Source: REEB95 sp050729835
GTDB taxonomy: Bacteria; Pseudomonadota; Alphaproteobacteria; ATCC43930; CGMCC-115725
Direction of reading: 5' to 3'
DNA: 35,202 bases
Assembly: GCA_050729835.1 (NCBI GenBank)
Contig: JBOHLS010000024.1
Location: forward strand, 1 to 35,202
Within the stretch, counting starts at the first letter, position 1. Every line of letters begins with the position of its first letter. The translations under genes were made by a program, and so were the position numbers. Shown here piece by piece: positions 22,567 through 31,422 of this stretch. Under the pieces are notes generated by a model. The model had not been told where the DNA came from. It saw only the letters and a program-made list of their open reading frames with translations, and made no database searches.

Positions 22567-22722
22567 CTAGCGCCGGCGTTCCCAATCGTCGGCCAGCTGG
22601 TCGAAGTCGTCCGCCATCGTCATCAGTTCGTTGCCGGGCGGCAGATGGTATTGGCGCGCGAGCGAGCGCAATCGGTCCGCCGTCTCGCGCAGGAAACGAA
22701 TCTCGTCACGATCGTCCGTCAC
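22567..22722 (-). CDS. Very small helical protein of unknown function
   Basis: The 51-residue reading frame (GTG start at 22722) encodes DDRDEIRFLRETADRLRSLA, then RQYHLPPGNELMTMADDFDQ and LADDWERRR. It predicts two amphipathic helices rich in Arg, Asp and Leu, like short alphaproteobacterial proteins with a RxCRxLA...LLxLAxEYE pattern. The start is uncertain: GTG codons upstream (about 22752) are also in frame. It lies 151 bases downstream of the TIGR02302 gene on the same strand; that gap has no gene that I can support. Confidence 0.55.
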   Translation of the reverse strand: MTDDRDEIRFLRETADRLRSLARQYHLPPGNELMTMADDFDQLADDWERRR

Positions 22723-22873
22723 GGGTTGGGCCTCGTTCGCAGCCTCTCGACCCACAACGATCAAGCTCCGAGTCGTTTCCCGCCGCGCCGTGGCAAGCGC
22801 GTGATCGGCGGCCACCGCCCGGTCACGGCATCCGTATAATTCATGACAGCGCGGGTGACGCGGCTGTTGCCGC

Positions 22874-25297
22874 CTAGAATTCCTGGAGCAGGCGGTCGAT
22901 GTAGTCGCGCTCGATCGCCGGCCGATCGGGCTCGCCGGCGCGGCGGCGCAGCTCGTCGAGGATCTGCTTCGCCTTCTCGAGCGCGTAGTCGTTTTGCGCC
23001 TTGCCCATGCGCAGCGCGCCACCGTCGTCGGCGCTGCCGTTGCCCTCGTCGGTCGGCAGCAGCCGGCCGAACGGATCGCGGCGCACCTGCGGCAGGTCGC
23101 TGTCGCCCGGATTGCCCAGGGCACCCATCTCGCGGCTCTGGATCTGGCTGGCGAGCGCGCGCGCCGCCTGCTGCAGCGCGTCGACTGCGTCGGTCTGCGG
23201 GCCGATCGCCTGCCCCGGATTGCCCTGATGGAGCGCGTCAGCGGCGCGGCCCATGCCGCGATCGGCACGCGTCAGCGCCTGGGGCACCGGGCCGACGTCC
23301 TCGCCGTACTGGCCCATCATGTCGCCGAGCGTCTGGCGCAGCGCTTCTTGCGCTGCGGCCTCGCCCGCGCTGCTGCCGGGCTGGCCGTTGCGGTCTTGCG
23401 ACTGGCGGAAGCTTTGGTCGAGCAGCTTTTCCTCCCGGCGCATCAAGTCACGCATGGCGTCGAGCGAGTTGGTGGAGCCTTCCATTCCGGACAGCCGCGC
23501 GCTGCGCAGGTTCTCGAGCAGCTCTTGCAGCTCGGCGAGCATGTCGCGCGCTTGGGCGCGCGCGCCGGTGCGCGCCAGATCGCGCGCCCGGTCGAGGACG
23601 CGCTTCAGGTCCTGGCTGGTCAGGGTTTGCGACGGATCGTTCGGGGCTTGCGCCGCCTGCGGATTCTCCTCCGTCCGCCGCGCGAGCGCCTGGAGATAGC
23701 GGTCGATCCGCTGCTGCAACTGCTGCATCAGCCGGTCGATCTGGGATTGCGGCGCGTTGCCCATCAGCGCGTTCTGCAGCGACTGGATCGCCTGGCGCAG
23801 CGCCTCCTGGTCGAGCCGGGCGCCGCCGTCCTCGATGCCCACCGCGGTGTCCCACATCAGCCGCTGCACCGACGCGACCGTGTCGACGTCGCGGCCGAGC
23901 AGCAGTCGGTCGGCGGCGCTGCGCATGCCGAGAAAGGCGACGATGTCGTCGTGATAGAGGCCGGGTCGTGACGACAGGTCTTCGAGCGCCTCGGCCACCG
24001 GCTCGCGATCCGCGGGGTGCCGCGTCAGCTCCTTGCGCTCGTCGATGATGGCGCGCGCGATCGGGTTGTGGAAGACGCGCTCGGGCAGGACGAATTCCAT
24101 GATCTCGCTCTTGCCGGTCTGGCCGAGCGCATCGGCGGCCTGGAGCTGGATTTGCACCCGCAGGCCGGCCCACGGGCTGGCGGTCAGGTCGTTGAAGCCG
24201 GCGCCATGCGCGTCCTTGAGGTGGCGGTCGGGCAGGGGCAGGTCGAGCGTCAGGGTCTGGCCGCCGGGGTCGTCGGGCCGGCGGATCAGCGCCGTAATCT
24301 TCTCGACGCCGTAATCGTCCTTGGCGTCGTATTCGAGATGCAGCGCGCCGCGCGCCGTGCGCTGTGGCGGCTTGGCGAAGGCGATGGTCGGAGGATTGTC
24401 GGGCACGACGGCGATCGGCCACGATCCCAGCGTGCTCCAGCCCTGCTCGACCGCCAGCCGGGTTCCTGCCTTGATCGCGATCTCGCCCTTGTAATCGCCG
24501 TCGTCGATCTTGGTCATCTTGGTGGCATGGCCATCGACCGCCAGCGCCGGCCGCCGGTCGCCGCCGTGGACGCGCGCCAGCACCGTGCTGCCGATCGGCA
24601 CCGCGACGGTGCCCTTCGCGCCGGAGGTCGACAAGAACTGTGGCGGCAGGCCGGTGTATTGCGGTGGGCTGACCCAGATGTCGAGCGTCGAAGTATGTCC
24701 GCCGCCGACGCCCGCCATCTGCATCTCGGGATCGAGCGCGTGGGCGACGCGCGCCGGGGCGTCGGCGCCGGCGTCGATCGCGCCGAGCAGCAGCAACAGG
24801 CCGAGCGCGATCCGCAGCGCATAGGGATCGCGGCGCACCAGGCCGGCGCGCGGCACGCCGATGCGCAACGCGCGCGCCGCCTCCGCCATGCGCGCCTGAT
24901 GCAAGCGCCACAGTGCCGCGCTCGCCGGATCGTCGGCGCTCGCGAGCGTGTCCTCGAGCGCCGCCAGCGGCCGATGGGCGAGTCCGCTCGCGGTCTCGAG
25001 CCGGCGCCGCGCCGCGTCACGCGAGGGCGGCCGCAATTCGCGCGCGGCCAGCGTCAGGGTGACGATCAGCGCGGCGACGAAAAGCCCGAGCAGCGAAACC
25101 GCCGCCCAGCCGGGCAATCGGGCGGGGACGTCGAACAGCGCCAGGACCAGGAACGCGCCAACCACGAACGAAGTCGGCCATAGCGCCGGCCACAGGCGCT
25201 CCCAGCCGAGCGCCAGACGCGCCAATACCAGCCGCGCGGCGAAGCGCCGTCGCGTTTCCGGCCCGGTGACAAAATCGGGGCGCCGCTGGTCGCGCAA
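22874..25297 (-). CDS. TIGR02302-family (DUF4175-like) large membrane protein
   Basis: The 807-residue protein has two or three N-terminal membrane helices (about 38-82) and another near 160-176, then a beta-rich periplasmic region (STLDIWVSPPQYTGLPPQFL, VPIGSTVLARVHGG), and a long helical, Gln/Arg/Ala-rich half with low-complexity stretches (LMQQLQQRIDRYLQALARR, DLMRREEKLLDQSFRQSQDR). This is the alphaproteobacterial TIGR02302 layout; the function is unknown, probably envelope-related. The start is unusual: the frame opens at a TTG only 16 bases after the lysA stop, with GAGGGA almost touching it, so the true start may differ by a few codons. Confidence 0.86.
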   Translation of the reverse strand: MRDQRRPDFVTGPETRRRFAARLVLARLALGWERLWPALWPTSFVVGAFLVLALFDVPARLPGWAAVSLLGLFVAALIVTLTLAARELRPPSRDAARRRLETASGLAHRPLAALEDTLASADDPASAALWRLHQARMAEAARALRIGVPRAGLVRRDPYALRIALGLLLLLGAIDAGADAPARVAHALDPEMQMAGVGGGHTSTLDIWVSPPQYTGLPPQFLSTSGAKGTVAVPIGSTVLARVHGGDRRPALAVDGHATKMTKIDDGDYKGEIAIKAGTRLAVEQGWSTLGSWPIAVVPDNPPTIAFAKPPQRTARGALHLEYDAKDDYGVEKITALIRRPDDPGGQTLTLDLPLPDRHLKDAHGAGFNDLTASPWAGLRVQIQLQAADALGQTGKSEIMEFVLPERVFHNPIARAIIDERKELTRHPADREPVAEALEDLSSRPGLYHDDIVAFLGMRSAADRLLLGRDVDTVASVQRLMWDTAVGIEDGGARLDQEALRQAIQSLQNALMGNAPQSQIDRLMQQLQQRIDRYLQALARRTEENPQAAQAPNDPSQTLTSQDLKRVLDRARDLARTGARAQARDMLAELQELLENLRSARLSGMEGSTNSLDAMRDLMRREEKLLDQSFRQSQDRNGQPGSSAGEAAAQEALRQTLGDMMGQYGEDVGPVPQALTRADRGMGRAADALHQGNPGQAIGPQTDAVDALQQAARALASQIQSREMGALGNPGDSDLPQVRRDPFGRLLPTDEGNGSADDGGALRMGKAQNDYALEKAKQILDELRRRAGEPDRPAIERDYIDRLLQEF

Positions 25298-25313
25298 ATC
25301 CCTCGTTCCGTCG

Positions 25314-26609
25314 TCAGCGCCTGGCGAGCCAGGGCGCCATCCGGTCTAGCGCGAGCAAATCCTCGTAACTCGGCCGCTCGCGGATCACCGCGAAGTCGCC
25401 GCCGCACACCAGAACTTCCGCGGCTGGCGGACGGGTATTGTAGCTCGAACTCATCGCCGCGCCATAGGCCCCCGCCGACAGGATGGCCATCAGCTCGCCC
25501 GTCCGGAACGGCGGCAGCGACCGGTCGAGCGCGAAGGCGTCGCCGGTCTCGCACACCGGCCCGACCACGCTCTGCGTCACCGCCGCGCCGGCGCCTTCGG
25601 GCGCGTGCGCCGGCACGATGTCGTGCCAGGCGTCATAGAGCGACGGGCGCAGCAGGTCGTTCATCGCCGCATCGACGATGACGAAGCGCCGCGTCACGCC
25701 CTCTTTCACATAGAGCACGCGCGTCGCCAGCACGCCGGCGTTGCCGACAATATAGCGGCCCGGCTCGAAGGCCAGTTCGACGTCGAGCCCGCGTGTCAGG
25801 TGGCGGACGACGCCGGCGTATTCCTCGATCGAAGGCGGCGTCTCGTCGCGATAGCGGATGCCGATGCCGCCGCCGAAATCGAGTCGCCGCAGGCGGATGC
25901 CGCGTCCGCCGAGAGCGCGGAACAGCTCAACCACCCGCGAAAAGGCGATCTCGAAGGGGCCGAGCGCGGTGAGCTGCGAGCCGATATGGACGGCGAGGCC
26001 GTGGAGCGCGATGCCGGGCAGCGCCGCCGCCTCGGCGAAGATCTCGGGCGCGTGCGCCAGGTCGATGCCGAACTTGTTCTCTTTCTTGCCGGTGGCGATC
26101 TTGTGGTGCGTGCGCGCGTCGACGTCGGGATTGACGCGGATCGCGACCGGCGCGGTGCGCCCGGCGCGCTGCGCGATTGCGTTCAGCGCCGCGAGCTCGC
26201 CGCGCGATTCGACGTTGATCTGATAGACCCCGTGCTCGAGCGCGAAGCCGAGCTCGGCCTCGGTCTTACCGATGCCCGAGAAGACGATGCGCTCGCCGGG
26301 AATGCCGGCCGCCAGCGCGCGGCGGAATTCGCCCTCCGAGACGACGTCGGCGCCGGCACCGAGCCGCGCCAGTGTCGCGACGACCGCTAGGTTCGAGTTC
26401 GCCTTGACCGAATAGCACAGCCGCGCCAAAGGACTGGCGAAGGCCGCGGCGAAGCGCCGGTACTGCCGCTCGATAGCGCCGGTCGAATAGGCATAGAACG
26501 GCGTGCCGACCGCCGCCGCGATGCGCGCCAGCGCCACGCCTTCGACGGACAGCTCGCCGTCGCGATAGGCGATTTCCGGCGCATCGGGCCGGAGGATCGG
26601 TGCGCTCAC
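25314..26609 (-). CDS. lysA: Diaminopimelate decarboxylase
   Basis: The 431-residue fold-type III PLP enzyme makes L-lysine from meso-diaminopimelate. The PLP lysine is K69 in LCYSVKANSNLAVV. Other hallmarks are HIGSQLTALGPFE, the phosphate-binding LDFGGGIGIRY, the substrate-binding EPGRYIVGNAGVL, and GPVCETGDAFA with the second-subunit cysteine. Starts with GTG at 26609, nine bases after the lipoprotein stop. Part of the argH-lptM-lysA-TIGR02302 operon. The enzyme also controls the supply of diaminopimelate for peptidoglycan. Confidence 0.96.
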   Translation of the reverse strand: MSAPILRPDAPEIAYRDGELSVEGVALARIAAAVGTPFYAYSTGAIERQYRRFAAAFASPLARLCYSVKANSNLAVVATLARLGAGADVVSEGEFRRALAAGIPGERIVFSGIGKTEAELGFALEHGVYQINVESRGELAALNAIAQRAGRTAPVAIRVNPDVDARTHHKIATGKKENKFGIDLAHAPEIFAEAAALPGIALHGLAVHIGSQLTALGPFEIAFSRVVELFRALGGRGIRLRRLDFGGGIGIRYRDETPPSIEEYAGVVRHLTRGLDVELAFEPGRYIVGNAGVLATRVLYVKEGVTRRFVIVDAAMNDLLRPSLYDAWHDIVPAHAPEGAGAAVTQSVVGPVCETGDAFALDRSLPPFRTGELMAILSAGAYGAAMSSSYNTRPPAAEVLVCGGDFAVIRERPSYEDLLALDRMAPWLARR

Positions 26610-26618
26610 GCTCCCGAC

Positions 26619-26759
26619 TCACTCACTGGGGTATTTTCCCGGATAGGTCTGCGTCTGATCCGGCGGCGCCGCCGGAACGTTGCGCTTGCCGCACGCCGCC
26701 AGCGGCAGCGCCAGCAGCGCGGCCGCCAGCATCAAGGCGATGAGCCGGTGCCGGGTCAT
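26619..26759 (-). CDS. lptM: Small lipoprotein, LptM-like
   Basis: A 46-residue protein with a signal peptide and lipobox LAAC (acylated Cys23), followed by GKRNVPAAPPDQTQTYPGKY. The CGK start of the mature chain, the proline-rich tail and the position between argH and lysA match the LptM/YifL family. In E. coli LptM helps assemble the LPS translocon LptDE in the outer membrane; whether this short version does so is inference. ATG at 26759 overlaps the argH stop (ATGA), which fixes the start. Confidence 0.82.
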   Translation of the reverse strand: MTRHRLIALMLAAALLALPLAACGKRNVPAAPPDQTQTYPGKYPSE

Positions 26760-28195
26760 TTCTTCCGCGACTCCTTCTTCGTCGGCAGGAACCGAGCGCG
26801 CGCCGCCTTGGCCGCGGAGGCGACCAGAATCGGCGCCGTGCCGCCCAGGCTGGTCCGGCTGGCGACCGATTTCTCGACCGTCAGGATATCGCGCGCCGCG
26901 GCGGTGATGCGCGGCTCGACCTTCTGCATTTCCCGGAGCGGCAGGTCGGCGAGCGTCGTGCCGAGCTCCTCGGCCCGCTTGACCAGCGCGCCGGTGATGC
27001 GGTGCGCCTCGCGGAACGGCAGCGCCAGGTTGCGCGCCAGCCAGTCGGCTAGGTCAGTCGCCGTGCTGTAGCCGGATTCGGCGGCGCGGCGCATCGCCGT
27101 CTTGTCGGCCGCGATGTCGCCGACCATGCCCGTTGCCGCGGCCAGGCACAATTCCAGCGTGTCGGCGGCCTCGAACACCGGCAGCTTGTCCTCCTGCATA
27201 TCCTTGGAATAGGCGAGCGGCAGGCCTTTCATCACCGTGATCAGCGACGCAAAGGCGCCAAGCAGGCGCCCGGCCTTGGCGCGCACCAACTCGGCGGCGT
27301 CGGGATTGCGCTTCTGCGGCATCATCGAGCTGCCGGTGGTATAGGCGTCCGACAGCCGGATGAAGCTATAGGGCGACGACAGCCAGAGCACGACCTCCTC
27401 GGCGAAGCGCGACAGATGCACGCCAGCGATCGCGCAGCATGCTAGGAACTCGAGCGCGAAGTCGCGGTCGGAGACGGCGTCGAGCGAATTGGCCATCGGT
27501 CGGTCGAAGGCGAGCGCCTTCGCCGTTTTCTCGCGGTCGATCGGGAACGACGTGCCTGCCAATGCTCCCGCACCCAAAGGACATTCGTTGAGCCGCTTGC
27601 GGCAATCGCGCAGGCGGTCGCGGTCGCGGCCGAGCATCTCGACATAGGCGAGCAGGTGGTGGCCGAACGTCACCGGCTGCGCCGTCTGCAAATGCGTCAA
27701 TCCGGGCATGATGGTGGCGGCATTCGCCTCCGCCTGGTCGATCAGCGCCGCCTGGAGCAGCGTCATGTGGCGGTTGAGATGGTCGATGGCGTCGCGCACC
27801 CACAGCCGGAAGTCGGTGGCGACCTGGTCGTTGCGCGAGCGCGCGGTGTGCAGCCGCCCCGCCGCCGGCCCGATCAGCTCGGCCAGCCGCGCCTCGATGT
27901 TGAGGTGGATGTCCTCGTGCTCGGCACGGAACGGGAACTTGCCGGCCTCGATCTCGGCGCGAATTTTCTCTAGACCGCGGGCGATCGCCTCGCCATCCTC
28001 CGGCGTGATGATCCGCCGCGCCACCAGCATCGCGCAATGCGCGAGTGAGCCGGCGATATCCTGGGCATAGAGCCGCTTGTCGAAATCGATCGAGACGTTG
28101 ATGCGCTGCATGATCGCCGCCGGATGGCCTGACAGCCGGCCGCCGCGCGCGGCGTTGCGCGGCTTCGGTCCATTCTGCGCGCGCGCCCGGCTCAT
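26756..28195 (-). CDS. argH: Argininosuccinate lyase
   Basis: The 479-residue enzyme of the fumarase/aspartase superfamily splits argininosuccinate into arginine and fumarate. It shows HTARSRNDQVATD (substrate binding), GLTHLQTAQPVTFGHHLLAY, and the superfamily signature GSSMMPQKRNPD with the catalytic serine in the flexible loop. The first 28 residues are basic and not conserved-looking, so a start at the internal ATG before QRINVSIDFD is possible. It is divergent from tlpA with 36 bases between the annotated starts, and overlaps lptM by 4 bases at its stop. Confidence 0.95.
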   Translation of the reverse strand: MSRARAQNGPKPRNAARGGRLSGHPAAIMQRINVSIDFDKRLYAQDIAGSLAHCAMLVARRIITPEDGEAIARGLEKIRAEIEAGKFPFRAEHEDIHLNIEARLAELIGPAAGRLHTARSRNDQVATDFRLWVRDAIDHLNRHMTLLQAALIDQAEANAATIMPGLTHLQTAQPVTFGHHLLAYVEMLGRDRDRLRDCRKRLNECPLGAGALAGTSFPIDREKTAKALAFDRPMANSLDAVSDRDFALEFLACCAIAGVHLSRFAEEVVLWLSSPYSFIRLSDAYTTGSSMMPQKRNPDAAELVRAKAGRLLGAFASLITVMKGLPLAYSKDMQEDKLPVFEAADTLELCLAAATGMVGDIAADKTAMRRAAESGYSTATDLADWLARNLALPFREAHRITGALVKRAEELGTTLADLPLREMQKVEPRITAAARDILTVEKSVASRTSLGGTAPILVASAAKAARARFLPTKKESRKK

Positions 28196-28231
28196 GGCGC
28201 GACGGCCCGGGTGAAGGCGATGGTGAGGATC

Positions 28232-28843
28232 ATGAAGGCGCTTTCAGTATTGGTCGTCCTGTGCGTGGCGGCGCTGGGCCTGCTGCTCTATTACCGCGCC
28301 CAGCACCCGCCCGCCACACCCGTTCCGCGCGTCGCCAGCGGGGAGCCGGCGGAGCCGGAATTCAAGTTTACCCCGCTCGATCCGCCGCGGCCAGCGCCGG
28401 CCTTGGCCTTTACCGCGCGCGACGGTGCGCCCAAGACGCTGGCCGATTTCCGCGGTCGGCTGGTGTTGGTCAATTTCTGGGCGACCTGGTGCGGCCCGTG
28501 CGTCGCCGAGATGCCGTCGCTCGACCGGCTCCAGGCGCGGCTGGGGTCGCGGCTGACCGTGCTGGCGATCTCGGAAGACCGCCGCGGCGCCGCCGCCGTC
28601 GATCCGTTCCTGGCCCGGCTCAATCTCGCCGATCTGGCGGTCTATCTCGACACCAAGAACGGCGCGCTGCAAACCTTCGGGCTGGTCGGCCTGCCGACCA
28701 GCATCCTGATCGACCGCGACGGCCGCATGGTCTGGCGCGTCGAGGGCGGCGTCGACTGGACCGGCGCCGATGCCGCGTCCGAACTTGCGCCCTATCTCGC
28801 GCCGCCACCGCCGGCGGTGCAGCATGCTTCACTGACCCGCTAG
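28232..28843 (+). CDS. tlpA: TlpA-family thiol-disulfide oxidoreductase
   Basis: The 203-residue protein has an N-terminal membrane anchor (about 4-21) and a periplasmic thioredoxin-like domain with the redox motif WATWCGPC (C87, C90) and the cis-proline loop GLPTS. It probably keeps periplasmic cysteines reduced, for example in cytochrome c or CuA assembly. Alternative in-frame starts exist at 28211 (GTG) and 28220 (ATG); 28232 was chosen for the GTGAGGA just upstream and because it gives a standard signal anchor. Divergence from argH is the common arrangement in alphaproteobacteria. Confidence 0.9.
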   Translation: MKALSVLVVLCVAALGLLLYYRAQHPPATPVPRVASGEPAEPEFKFTPLDPPRPAPALAFTARDGAPKTLADFRGRLVLVNFWATWCGPCVAEMPSLDRLQARLGSRLTVLAISEDRRGAAAVDPFLARLNLADLAVYLDTKNGALQTFGLVGLPTSILIDRDGRMVWRVEGGVDWTGADAASELAPYLAPPPPAVQHASLTR

Positions 28844-28856
28844 GGTCTCGCATTCC

Positions 28857-28944
28857 GTCATTGTGAGGAGGCCGAAGGCCGACGCGGCAATCCAGAAACA
28901 CCTGGAGTTGGATCGCCACGGCCACTTCGTGGCCTCGCGATGAC
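28857..28944. repeat. Intergenic palindromic repeat, CATTGCGAG type
   Basis: A long imperfect hairpin from GTCATTGTGAGGAGGCCGAA to GGCCTCGCGATGAC, with inner arms around GGCAATCCAG and TTGGATCGCC and an additional hairpin GGCCACTTCGTGGCC. It lies between two convergent genes and could end transcription from both. Confidence 0.7.
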
Positions 28945-28958
28945 GGATGAGGTTTAGT

Positions 28959-29645
28959 TCAACCGCCCGCTAACGCCGCGGTCAGGAATTCGCTACCTCG
29001 TTTGAGGCCTTCCTCGTCGATCGAATGGCCGAGACCGGGCCGCGCCAGCGCCTCGACCTTGACGCCCACGGCGGCGAGCGCCTTGACCGCCGCGTCGAGC
29101 GCGGAAAATGGCACCACCGGATCGTCCTCGCCGTGGACCAGCAGCACCGGCGGCCGAGAGCGGATTTCCTTCGCCAGCAGCGTCGCGCCGGTGAGCGCGC
29201 CGGAATATCCCACGATGCAGGCCGGCGCCTTGGCGCGGCGCAAACCGGTGTAAAGCGACATCATCGTGCCTTGCGAGAAGCCGACCAGCGCGAGGCGCGA
29301 TTCGTCGAGCCCGCGCTCCGCCAAAAGCTCGTCGAGAAAATGGTCGAGGATCGGCCCCACCGTCTGGACGCCGGTGAGGATCGAGGCGGGCGAGCGGTCT
29401 TGCAGGCTGAACCACTGCCGGCCGGACGGCGCCATGTCGAACGGGAAAGGCGCGTGCGGCGAGATGAACTCGGTGTCCGGCAACGTCGGCGACCAATAAG
29501 GCGTCAGGCCGAGCAGGTCATTGCCGTCGGCGCCGACGCCGTGCAGCAGCACGACCAGGCTCGACGGCACCTTGCCCGATTTCGGCGGCAGCACCAGGCC
29601 TTGCAGATGCTGTGGATGAGCGTGCGAATGCGGGTGATCGGGCAT
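28959..29645 (-). CDS. Alpha/beta-hydrolase, phospholipase/carboxylesterase family
   Basis: The 228-residue serine hydrolase matches the small carboxylesterase family (YpfH/EstB-like). The catalytic triad is Ser124 in LVGFSQGTMM, Asp175 in HGEDDPVVPF and His207 in GLGHSID, with the oxyanion loop at LLHGVGADGND. The N-terminus is histidine-rich (HPHSHAHPQH), which might bind metal or be fortuitous. Start at 29645 after CGAGGAC; the longer frame upstream only translates the palindromic repeat at 29711-29791. The physiological ester is unknown. Confidence 0.9.
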   Translation of the reverse strand: MPDHPHSHAHPQHLQGLVLPPKSGKVPSSLVVLLHGVGADGNDLLGLTPYWSPTLPDTEFISPHAPFPFDMAPSGRQWFSLQDRSPASILTGVQTVGPILDHFLDELLAERGLDESRLALVGFSQGTMMSLYTGLRRAKAPACIVGYSGALTGATLLAKEIRSRPPVLLVHGEDDPVVPFSALDAAVKALAAVGVKVEALARPGLGHSIDEEGLKRGSEFLTAALAGG

Positions 29646-29710
29646 GATGTCCTCGGTTTTGGCGCGACAGCGATAAACGAAGCGCCGGCCGGTGTCACGC
29701 GCGCAACGCT

Positions 29711-29791
29711 GTCGTCGTCCCCGCGAAAGCGGGGACCCAGAGCGCGCGGTAAGGTGTTGGTTCCTGGATTTCCGCTTGCGCGGGAATGACG
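29711..29791. repeat. Intergenic palindromic repeat, CATTCCCGCG type (inverted copy)
   Basis: Reads GTCCCCGCGAAAGCGGGGAC, then a short middle, then TTCCGCTTGCGCGGGAATGACG. It is the reverse orientation of the unit at 4698-4773. It occupies the space between two divergent genes and so lies in or near both promoters. Confidence 0.75.
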
Positions 29792-29826
29792 ATTGAGAGC
29801 GACGGCACATGCTCTAAATTGCCCCC

Positions 29827-30666
29827 ATGTCCGTCGTCACGCGCTTCGCGCCCAGCCCGACCGGCCATCTCCATCTTGGCCACGCCTATGCGGCGCTGCT
29901 CGCGCATGGCGTCGCGCGCGAGCGCGGCGGGCGATTTCTCTTGCGCATGGAGGACATCGACCGCGGCCGCTGCCGCGCCGAATTTGCCGCCGCCATCGCG
30001 GACGATCTCGCCTGGCTCGGCGTCGCCTGGGACGGCGGCGTGCGCGCGCAATCGGAACATCTCGACGACTACCGCGCCGCGCTGACGCGGCTCGACAGGC
30101 TGGGCCTGATCTATCCCTGCTTCTGCACCCGCGCCGCGATCAAGGCCGAGCTCGCGTCGTCGGTTGCGGCGCCGCACGATGCGCCGCCGGTTTATCCCGG
30201 CATCTGCCGCGGCCTGTCCGAAGACGAGCGCCGTGCCCGCATCGCCCAGGGCGTGTCCTATGCGCTGCGGCTCAACGTCGCTGCGGCGCAGGCCAGGACC
30301 GGGCCGCTGTTCTGGGAAGACGAGATTAAGGGCCCGGTCGAAGCGGCGCCGACCCTGCACGGCGACGTGGTGCTGGCGCGCAAGGACGCGCCGACCTCGT
30401 ACCACCTCGCGGTGACGGTGGACGACGCGCTTCAGGGTGTGACGCTTGTGACGCGCGGCGAGGATATCTTCGCCGCGACCGATCTCCACCGGCTCCTGCA
30501 AGCGCTGCTCGGTTATCCCACGCCGCGCTATCGCCACCACAAGCTGCTGATCGACGCTGCCGGCAAACGCTTCGCCAAGCGCGACCGGGCGGTGACGCTG
30601 CGTGGCCTGCGCGCCATCGGCAAGACGCCGGACGAGGTGCGGACGCTGACGGGATATCCGGACTAA
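29827..30666 (+). CDS. gluQ: Glutamyl-Q tRNA(Asp) synthetase
   Basis: The 279-residue protein is a shortened glutamyl-tRNA synthetase that loads glutamate onto the queuosine base of tRNA(Asp). The HIGH-type motif is PSPTGHLHLGHA (10-20), the zinc-binding cysteines are in YPCFCTRAA and YPGICRG, and the KMSKS equivalent is KRFAKRDRAV near the C-terminus. The anticodon-binding domain of full GluRS is missing, as expected. It is the last core-like gene before the composition changes. Confidence 0.94.
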   Translation: MSVVTRFAPSPTGHLHLGHAYAALLAHGVARERGGRFLLRMEDIDRGRCRAEFAAAIADDLAWLGVAWDGGVRAQSEHLDDYRAALTRLDRLGLIYPCFCTRAAIKAELASSVAAPHDAPPVYPGICRGLSEDERRARIAQGVSYALRLNVAAAQARTGPLFWEDEIKGPVEAAPTLHGDVVLARKDAPTSYHLAVTVDDALQGVTLVTRGEDIFAATDLHRLLQALLGYPTPRYRHHKLLIDAAGKRFAKRDRAVTLRGLRAIGKTPDEVRTLTGYPD

Positions 30667-30760
30667 TCCCCCTCACCCAGCTTTGAGTCAGGCTCGCGAG
30701 GCTCGCCAGCTCAAAGCAACCCTCTCCTCTTTGGGGAGGGGTTATAGGGAGAGGGGCGGC
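30666..30760. repeat. CTC-type composite repeat at the edge of the accessory region
   Basis: CCCCCTCACCCAGCTTTGAG at 30666 and CAAAGCAACCCTCTCC at 30711 match the outer parts of the block at 19319-19470. The element ends with GGGGAGGGGTTATAGGGAGA, then passes directly into the 29-bp repeat at 30751. Confidence 0.65.
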
Positions 30761-30779
30761 AGTTGTCAGATTTGGCAAC
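30751..30779. repeat. 29-bp direct repeat, copy 1 (with hairpin)
   Basis: This copy differs from the one at 32106-32134 at only three positions. The core GGCAGTTGTCAGATTTGGCA forms, with the next bases, a hairpin with 9-base arms (one G-T pair). The two copies enclose two divergent genes. Confidence 0.6.
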
Positions 30780-30801
30780 TGCGCCTCATTCGCCCGATCG
30801 T

Positions 30802-31347
30802 TTACACTGCGATTTGATATCCGACTACGAATGCGGTCTTACCACGTCGTACGACAGCCTGAACCAGTGCTTTTTCTGGCTTAACACCACTTGCTTCCAT
30901 CGAGGAGAGATGCGCGCGCCAAGCTGTGTGCTTATCGTGGTCCTCGATCATCGGATAAGTCAGAAGGAAAATGTGGCGATTAAACGCTTCCGGAAGCCCT
31001 TTAAGCTTCTGCGTGTCCCTAATTATATCGGCGATTTGGTTTGTAATCGGCCTCGGTGATGAGTGGGTTGTATAATAAGCGGCATAATTCGTAACGCAGA
31101 CTTTCATCTCAACCCAGCTTTCGGAACCATCGGCTTCCAGACACCACAAATCACATCTCTCGCGTATTTCCGGATACAGCCGTTCCAATTCGATTTGCAA
31201 CTTCGGAAAGTTTCGAATAAGCCGCTTGTAAATTTCAATCTGCATCCAGTTCTCAGATCGCTTCCGCGCCGCGACGAGCTGAGATAGGAGAGTAGAATCC
31301 TCACCTAAAAGGTTTTTTGCCGAATCGACTATGTGCTCAATCAGCAT
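30802..31347 (-). CDS. Unknown protein with a PD-(D/E)XK nuclease-like core
   Basis: The 181-residue protein is not one I can name. The central region reads YPEIRERCDLWCLEADGSES then WVEMKVCVTNY: an aspartate (D66) at the end of a strand, then E80-M-K82 14 residues later. With an upstream helix carrying glutamate (ENWMQIEIYKRLI, E38), this is the order of a PD-(D/E)XK nuclease site. GC content is clearly lower than in the core genes. Divergent from the zinc-ribbon gene across 75 bases. It may be a stand-alone nuclease or an effector of a defence system. Confidence 0.62.
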   Translation of the reverse strand: MLIEHIVDSAKNLLGEDSTLLSQLVAARKRSENWMQIEIYKRLIRNFPKLQIELERLYPEIRERCDLWCLEADGSESWVEMKVCVTNYAAYYTTHSSPRPITNQIADIIRDTQKLKGLPEAFNRHIFLLTYPMIEDHDKHTAWRAHLSSMEASGVKPEKALVQAVVRRGKTAFVVGYQIAV

Positions 31348-31422
31348 CGTTATCGCGATCCAAAAGTTGAGTATAAGCTGCTATCGTTCCCAAATCCTCG
31401 TTAGTATTTGGACAGCGGAAAC

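Noticed and set aside
22843..24048. Long open frame of 401 codons on the plus strand
   Set aside because: It is the antisense shadow of the TIGR02302 gene, with Arg/Ala/Ser-rich low-complexity translation typical of GC-rich antisense frames.
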